Below the pieces are notes generated by a model. The model was not told the DNA's origin. It was given only the letters and a program-made list of their open reading frames with translations, and ran no database searches. A stretch of DNA of 64,000 nt from Manis javanica (Eukaryota > Chordata > Mammalia > Pholidota > Manidae). The DNA lies in NCBI RefSeq assembly GCF_040802235.1, contig NC_133158.1:36894001-36958000 (forward strand). Reading direction: 5' to 3'. Shown one piece after another: positions 57,992-64,000 of the stretch; the first letter of the stretch is position 1; every line of letters starts with the position of its first letter. Made by a program: the position numbers and the translations under genes.

Positions 57992-60871
57992 ATGCTAACA
58001 AACTGGATAACCTAGAAGAAATAGACAACTTTTTAGAAAAATACAACCTTCCAAGGCTGACCCAGAAAGAAACAGAAAATCTCAACAGACCAATTACCAG
58101 CAAAGAAGTTGAACTGGTAATCAAAAAACTATCTAAGAACAAAATCCCTGGACCAGATGGCTTCGTCGCTGAATTTTATCAAACATTTAGTGAAGACCTA
58201 ATACCCATCCTCCTTAAAGTTTTCCAAAAAAAAGTAGAAGATGGAATACTCCCAAACTCTTTCTATGAGGCCAGAATCACTCTAATACCAAAACCAGGCA
58301 AAGACACCACAAAAAAAGAATATTACAGACCAATATCCCTGATGAACATAGATGCAAAAATACTCAACAAAATATTAGCAAACTGAATTCAAAAATACAT
58401 CAGAAAGATCATCCATCATGATCAAGCAGGATTTATTCCAGGGATGCAAGGATGGTACAATATTAAAAAATCCATCAACATCATCCACCACATCAACAAA
58501 AAGAAGGAAAAAAACCACATGATTACTCCATAGATGCTGAAAAACCATTTTGCAAAATTCAACATCCATTCATGATAAAAACTCTCAACAAAATGGGTAT
58601 AGAGGGCAAGTACCTCAACATAATAAAGGCCATATATGACAAACCCACAGCCAACATCATACTGAACAGCAAGAAGCTGAAAGCCTTTCCTTTAAGAACG
58701 GGAACAAGACTCTCCCCACTTTTATTCAACATAGTACTGAAGGTCCTCGCCACGGCAATCAGACAAAACAAAGAAATAAAAAGCATCCAGATTGGCAACG
58801 AAGAAGTCAAACTGCCCCTGTTTGCAGATGACATGATATTGTACATAAAAAACCCTAAAGAATCCACTCCAAAACTACTACAACTAATATCTGAATTCAG
58901 CAAAGTTGCGGGATACAAAATTAATACACAGAAATCTGTTGCATTCCTATACACTAATGATGAACTAGCAGAAAGAGAAATCAGGAAAACAATTCCATTC
59001 ACAATGGTATCAAAAAGAATAAAATAACTAGGAATAAACCTAACCAAGGAAGTGAAAGACCTATACCCTGAAAACTACACGACACTCATGAGAGAAATTA
59101 AAGAAGATACCAATAAATGGAAATACATCCCATGCTCATGGATAGGAAGAATTAATGTCAAAATGGCCATCCTGCCTAAAGCAATCTACAGATTCAATGC
59201 AATCCCTATCAAAGTACCAACAGTGTTCTTCAAAGAACTAGAGCAAATAGTTCTAAAATTCATATGGAACCACAAAAGACTCTGAATAGCCAAAGCAATC
59301 CTGAGAAGGAAGAACAAAGCAGGGGGGATTACGCTCACTGACTTCAAGCTCTACTACAAAGCCACAGTAATCAAGACAATTTGGCACTGGCACAAGAAGA
59401 GACCCATAGACCAATGGAACAGACTAGAGGGCCCAGCTATAAACTCAAGCATATATGGTCAGATAATATATGATAAAGGAGCCATGGACATACAATGGGG
59501 AAATGACAGCCTCTTCAACAGCTGGTGTTGGCAAAACTGGACAGCTACATGTAAGAGAATGAACCTGGATTATTGTCTAACCCAATACACAAAAGTAAAC
59601 TCAAAATGGATCAAAGACCTGAATGTAAATAATGAAACCATAAAACTCTTAGAAGACAACATAGGCAAAAAGCTCCTGAATATAAACATGAGCAACTTTT
59701 TCCTGAATGCATCTCCTTGGGCAAGGGAAACAAAAGCAAAAATGAACACATGTGATTACATCAAACTAAAAAGCTTCTGTACAGCAAAGGACACCATCAA
59801 CAGAACAAAAAGGCATCCTACAGTATGGGAGAATATATTTGTAAATGACATATCTGACAAGGGGTTAACATCCAAAAAGCACTCAAAAAGCAAATAACCT
59901 GATTAAAAAATGGGTGGAGGATATGAACAGACAATTTTCCAAAGAAGAAATACAGATGGCCAACAGGCACAGAAAAGATGCTCCACTTCACTAATTATCA
60001 GGGAAATGCAAATAAAAACTACAGTGAGATATCACCTCACACCAGTTAGGATGGCCAGTATCAAAAAGACTAAGAATAACAAATGCTGGTGAGGATGCAG
60101 AGAAAGGGGAACCCTCCTACACTGCTGGTGGAATTTAAGCTAGTTCAACCATTGTGGAAAGCAATATGGAGGTTCCTCAAAAAACTAAAAATAGAAATAC
60201 CATTTGACCTGGGAATTCCACTCTTAGGAATTTACCCAAAGAATATAATTTCTCAGATTCAAAAAGACATATGCACCACTATGTTAATTGCAGCACTATT
60301 TACAATAGCCAAGATATGGAAGCAACCTAAGTGTTCATCAGTAGATGAATGGATAAAGAAGACATGGTACATATACACAATGGAATACTATTCAGTCATA
60401 AGAAAGAAACAAATCCTACCATTTGCAACAACATGGATGGAGCTGGAAGATATTATGCTCAGTGAAATAAGCCAGCTGGAGAAAGACAAGTACCAAATAA
60501 TTTCCCTCATTTGTGGAGTATAACAGCGAGGCAAAAACTGAAGGAACAAAACAGCAGCAGACTCACAGACTTCAGGAAGGGACTAGTGGTTACCAAAGGG
60601 GAGGTGTATGGGAGGGTGGGTGGGGAGGGAGGGAGATGGGGATTGAGGGGGTATTATGATTGGCACATATGGTGTGGGGGAGATCATGGGAAAGACAGTG
60701 TAGCACAGAGAAGACAAGTAGTGACTCTGTGGCATCTTACTACACTGATGGACAGTGACTGCAATGGGTTATTAGGGGGACTCGGTAATATGGGTGAATG
60801 AGGTAACCACATTTTTTTATGTGAAACCTTTATAAGAGTGTATATCAATAATACCTTAATAAAAAAAACCC
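57992..60871 (+). mobile_element. 5'-truncated L1 retrotransposon with target-site duplications
   Basis: A 2.9 kb L1 with 3' UTR and an A-rich tail (AATAAAAAAAA, 60858-60868). Perfect 14-bp flanking repeats show it inserted by target-primed reverse transcription and was truncated in ORF2. It belongs to the same broad family as the L1 at 8386-10888; the post-ORF2 sequence 'TGTGGAGTAT...ACTGAAGGAACAAAACAGCAGCAG' is nearly shared. Confidence 0.95.
57998..60523 (+). pseudogene. L1 ORF2 remnant (RT and C-terminal domain)
   Basis: Readable from the start of the RT domain: a 163-codon open piece to 58386 ('[20 protein letters not shown]', '[20 protein letters not shown]'). RT palm follows with '[15 protein letters not shown]' near 58814-58858 (FADD catalytic motif). 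Later pieces are at 59052-59285 and 59484-59897, and a C-terminal piece at 60083-60523. Stops and shifts separate them. The endonuclease and ORF1 are missing. Confidence 0.92.
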
Positions 60872-60885
60872 AAAACTCAAAAGCT
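60872..60885 (+). repeat. Target-site duplication, right copy
   Basis: Same 14 bases as 57978-57991. Confidence 0.95.
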
Positions 60886-60909
60886 GATTACCTGTGGGGA
60901 GAGAGGGAA

Positions 60910-62790
60910 AGACTCTTGTTTCTTGAATAACAGCTTTCTTGAGATATAATCCACATAACATAAAACTCATCTTTCAGAAGTGTATCACTCAAAGGTTCTT
61001 AGTATAGTACAGAACTGTGCAACCACCACCACCTAATTTCAGTATTTTCATCACCTCAATAAGAAACCCTATACCCATTAGCAGTCACTTCCCATCCATG
61101 TTTCCCCTGCTCCTGACAACCATAGATCTACTTTCTATCTACCCGCAGCTGCCTGTTCTAGAAAGGTCATGTAATGGAATCATACAGAATCCTTTGTTGA
61201 CTGACTTCTTTCACTGACCATAGTATTTTCAAGGTTCATTTATGTTGTAGAATATGCCAGCACTTCATTCCTTTTCACATTCATTAATTCTATTGTATGA
61301 ATGCACCACATTTAATTTATTCAATTATTAGTTGATGCTTGGGTTGGGGTGTCTCTACTTTTTGGCTGTTACAAATACTGCTGCTATGAATACTCATGTA
61401 CAAATGTTTGCATAGACATGTTTTCAGTCCTCTTAGGTACATACTTAGGAGTGGAATTGCTGGGTCATCTGACAGCTCTATGGTTACCCTTTTGAAGAAC
61501 TGCCAGGCAATTTTCCAAAGCATTAGCACCATTTTACATTCTCCCTAGCAGTGTAGGATGGTTCTGATTTCCCCAGTCCTTGTCAACACTTGTTACTACC
61601 TATTTTTTCTATTCTAGTCATCCTAATAGATGTAAAGTGTTTTCTCATAATGGTTTTGATTTGCATTTCCTGATGGCTAGTGATCATTTGGTTACATTCA
61701 TTGGGGTATTGTCTATTCAGGTCGGTTGACAATTTTTAAAAATGGGTTATTTTTCTTTCTATTATTGAGCTGTAAGAGTTTTTAATATATTCTAAATACA
61801 AGTCTCTTATCAGATATGTGATTTGCAAATATCTTCTCCCATCCTGTTGGTTGTCTTCTCATTATCTTGATGGCACCCTTTGAAACACAAGAAGGTTTTA
61901 ATTTTGATGTACAATTTATTTTCTTTTTTGTTTGTGCTTTAGTTATAACTAGGACATCACTGCCTAATTCAGGACTACAAGGATTTATGCATATGTTTTC
62001 TTCTATGAGTTTTACAGTTTTAGCTCTTACATTCATGCTTTTGATCCAATTTAAGTTCATTTTTGTGCATGTGTGAGGTAGGAGTCCAACTTCATTCCTT
62101 TGCATGTGGATATCCAATTACTTCTATACCATTTGTTGAAAAGGGGACACTTTCCTCATTGGACTGTCTTGGTATCCTTGTTGAAAATCAATTGACCATA
62201 ATATAAGGGATTATTTATAGACTCTCAAGTGTATTCCATTGGTCAGTGTGTCTAATGTTATGCCAGTACCACAAAGTATGGGTTAATGTAGATTTGAAGC
62301 AAGTTATAGCTTTGAAATTAGGAAGTATGAGTCTTCTAACTTTGTTCTACTTTTACAAGACTGTTTTGAATATTTGGGGTCTCTTGATTCCCCTTTTTTT
62401 CATTTGTTGGGTGTTTATAGCATGGAAGATGTTGGATTCTACCAAATCCTTTTTCTACACCTACTGAGATGATTTACCTGTTTTTATCCTTTATTTTACT
62501 AGTATGGTATATTACATTGATGAATTTTCATATAGCGAACCAATGTTGCATTCTGGGGATAAATCCTGCTTGTCATGGTGCATAATTCTTTTGGTATGTT
62601 GCTGGATTCAGTTTGCTAGTATTTGTTAAGGATTTCTGCATCCCTATTCCAAAGGGATAAAGGACTGTAGTTTTCTTGCAATGTCTGTCTAGTTTTGGTA
62701 TCAGGGAAATACCAGCTTCATAAAATGAGTTGTGAAGCATTCCTTTCTTTCCTATATTTTGTAAGGTTGTGAAGCATTGGTATTATGAAC
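60910..62790 (-). repeat. Old L1, long fragment
   Basis: About 1.9 kb of reversed ancient L1 from 3' UTR through ORF2: 'GTGCAACCACCACCACCTAA', 'GGAGTGGAATTGCTGGGTC', 'TCCAACTTCATTCCTTTGCATG' and 'CAATGTTGCATTCTGGGGA'. Short frames at 61532-61317 and 62117-61782 are ORF2 debris. Confidence 0.85.
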
Positions 62791-64000
62791 TTTGACCTTT
62801 GGACACAATGTTGGCTTCCTCACTCTGTGTGGAGGTGGGGAACAGAGGTTTTCTTTTTACTTTTTTGTTCCTGGTGAGTCCCAATACTCTGCCAAGAACG
62901 GTGAAGAGTCCGTGACTTGACAAGTTAGCTTGCTACAGTTTCATGGACACAGATAGATGACATGAAACTCGTGAGTCAGAGATGAAGGACAGCATCACTT
63001 ATAGTAAATAGCAGCAGTCAGTGTATGGGCATTTGTAAATGCCGGTTATTTGAGACCAGGTTCCTACAGGGCAACATGAAGAGTGTCAGGTGGCACTTGT
63101 ACAACTGGTGGGCGGCATTACAAGAAAGGAACTCTAAGCTTAGAGAACCTGAATCTTTTATAATGGCCAGTAAGCATGCCTGTTCCTTGCTATGGAGGGA
63201 GACACTATCCTCTAAGCCTGTCTGTTATGCACACATGCTAAACAAGATGGTCCAGGAGAAGGATAGTCAGTTTCTCTGCTCACAAGGCATGTAGAAATGT
63301 ATGTGACCCACAGAGAATATCTCCCAACAAACTTCCCTGTTAATTTTTCCTTAATACTCCTTTCATTATCCCTCTGTTACACATACTGTATTTTAAATTT
63401 AGTTTTTGTTTTATCAGTTATACATGCACATGATTTAAAGAGTCAAAGCTTAACACAGGATATTCCTTGAAAACAGTTGTCTCTTACTGAGGTAGGCTAG
63501 AATAGGGAGCACAGGGAATCAGGGTTCAAATCAGAAGGTATGGGATAACAAAGTGCTTACAAAGTACAAATTAACAAGATGCTCAGGGTTCAAAACAACA
63601 GGTACAAAACAACAGGATGCTTGTAGACCCAAACATACCAAACTAAAGTCTTAATGATCTGCCTACCAAGTCAGTTTCCTCTTAAGAGGAAACATTTTCT
63701 CTTTCCCTCACCAGGCATGTGCAACCCAGCCCATTAGGTGAATCACTCACCTCTGCACCATGCATATTCCAAGGAGACCCCACCCCACAGCAGACCAGGT
63801 TCCCCATGAGAGACCCAGCTTGCAGTCCCCATGCTGCTCACCTCTCCTGCAGGCCCGCATGTACCTCCTGCATGTGTGCTTTTGCTTCCGTGTGCTCCTG
63901 TTTGCTGCCACCTGCTCCACCTGCTCGTGAATTCTTTCTCCGTCAGAGTCAAGAACCCTTCCAGGGGTTGAGGTCTGGCCTAGCTGGCAGGGAGATCTCC
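62791..64000. other. Unclassified DNA to the right edge
   Basis: No gene, tRNA or named repeat recognised. Copies of 'AAACAACAGG' at 63594-63617 are a short local repeat. Confidence 0.35.

Overview
This is a 64 kb piece of a placental mammal chromosome. Spliced exons of conserved vertebrate genes, ancient mammalian repeats (MIR, MLT1, MER5-like, many old L1 fragments), L1 copies and class I endogenous retroviruses (ERV1) all say so. I see no Alu, rodent B1/B2, carnivore CAN-SINE, ruminant Bov or horse ERE elements, so I cannot name the order. Two host genes are supported, both on the minus strand. The first two coding exons of SEC61A1 (ER translocon channel) lie at 935-1276 in a CpG island. 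The last coding exon of a kelch protein, most likely KBTBD12, lies at 48025-48206. As I recall the human map, KBTBD12 lies upstream of SEC61A1 on the same strand at 3q21.3, and the order here agrees.

Layout: 1-1750, SEC61A1 5' end and promoter island. 1750-12170, intergenic DNA with MLT1 LTRs, MIR pieces, a microsatellite, old L1 and a 2.5 kb truncated L1 (8386-10888, minus). 12172-29821, an 18 kb stack of three related ERV1 proviruses. 29822-48024, intergenic DNA with GC-rich blocks, an orphan CpG island (39540-40330), many old L1 pieces and one copy of a solo-LTR family. 48025-64000, the KBTBD12 last exon and the intron or flank behind it, with old L1, a head-to-head pair of the same LTR family, MER5/MIR and a truncated L1 with perfect 14-bp target duplications (57992-60871).

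The ERV block is the most interesting part. Provirus A (13251-20361) has two 249-bp LTRs differing at 6 sites, a tRNA-Phe primer site, gag, a TGA-separated protease, a damaged pol lacking RNase H and integrase, and an env kept in one frame with three stops. It sits inside the gag gene of provirus B (5' LTR near 12172-12466, tRNA-His-like primer site, gag, pro, RT, RNase H, start of integrase) and is flanked by the 5-bp duplication CCATA. At about 24320, B stops inside integrase and joins the protease of a third, more distant provirus, C (pro-RT-RNase H-integrase-env-3' LTR, ending at 29821). A and B both place an in-frame TGA at the gag/pro boundary, which points to stop-codon readthrough. All three are defective. 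No intact retroviral gene and no bacterial-style system was seen.
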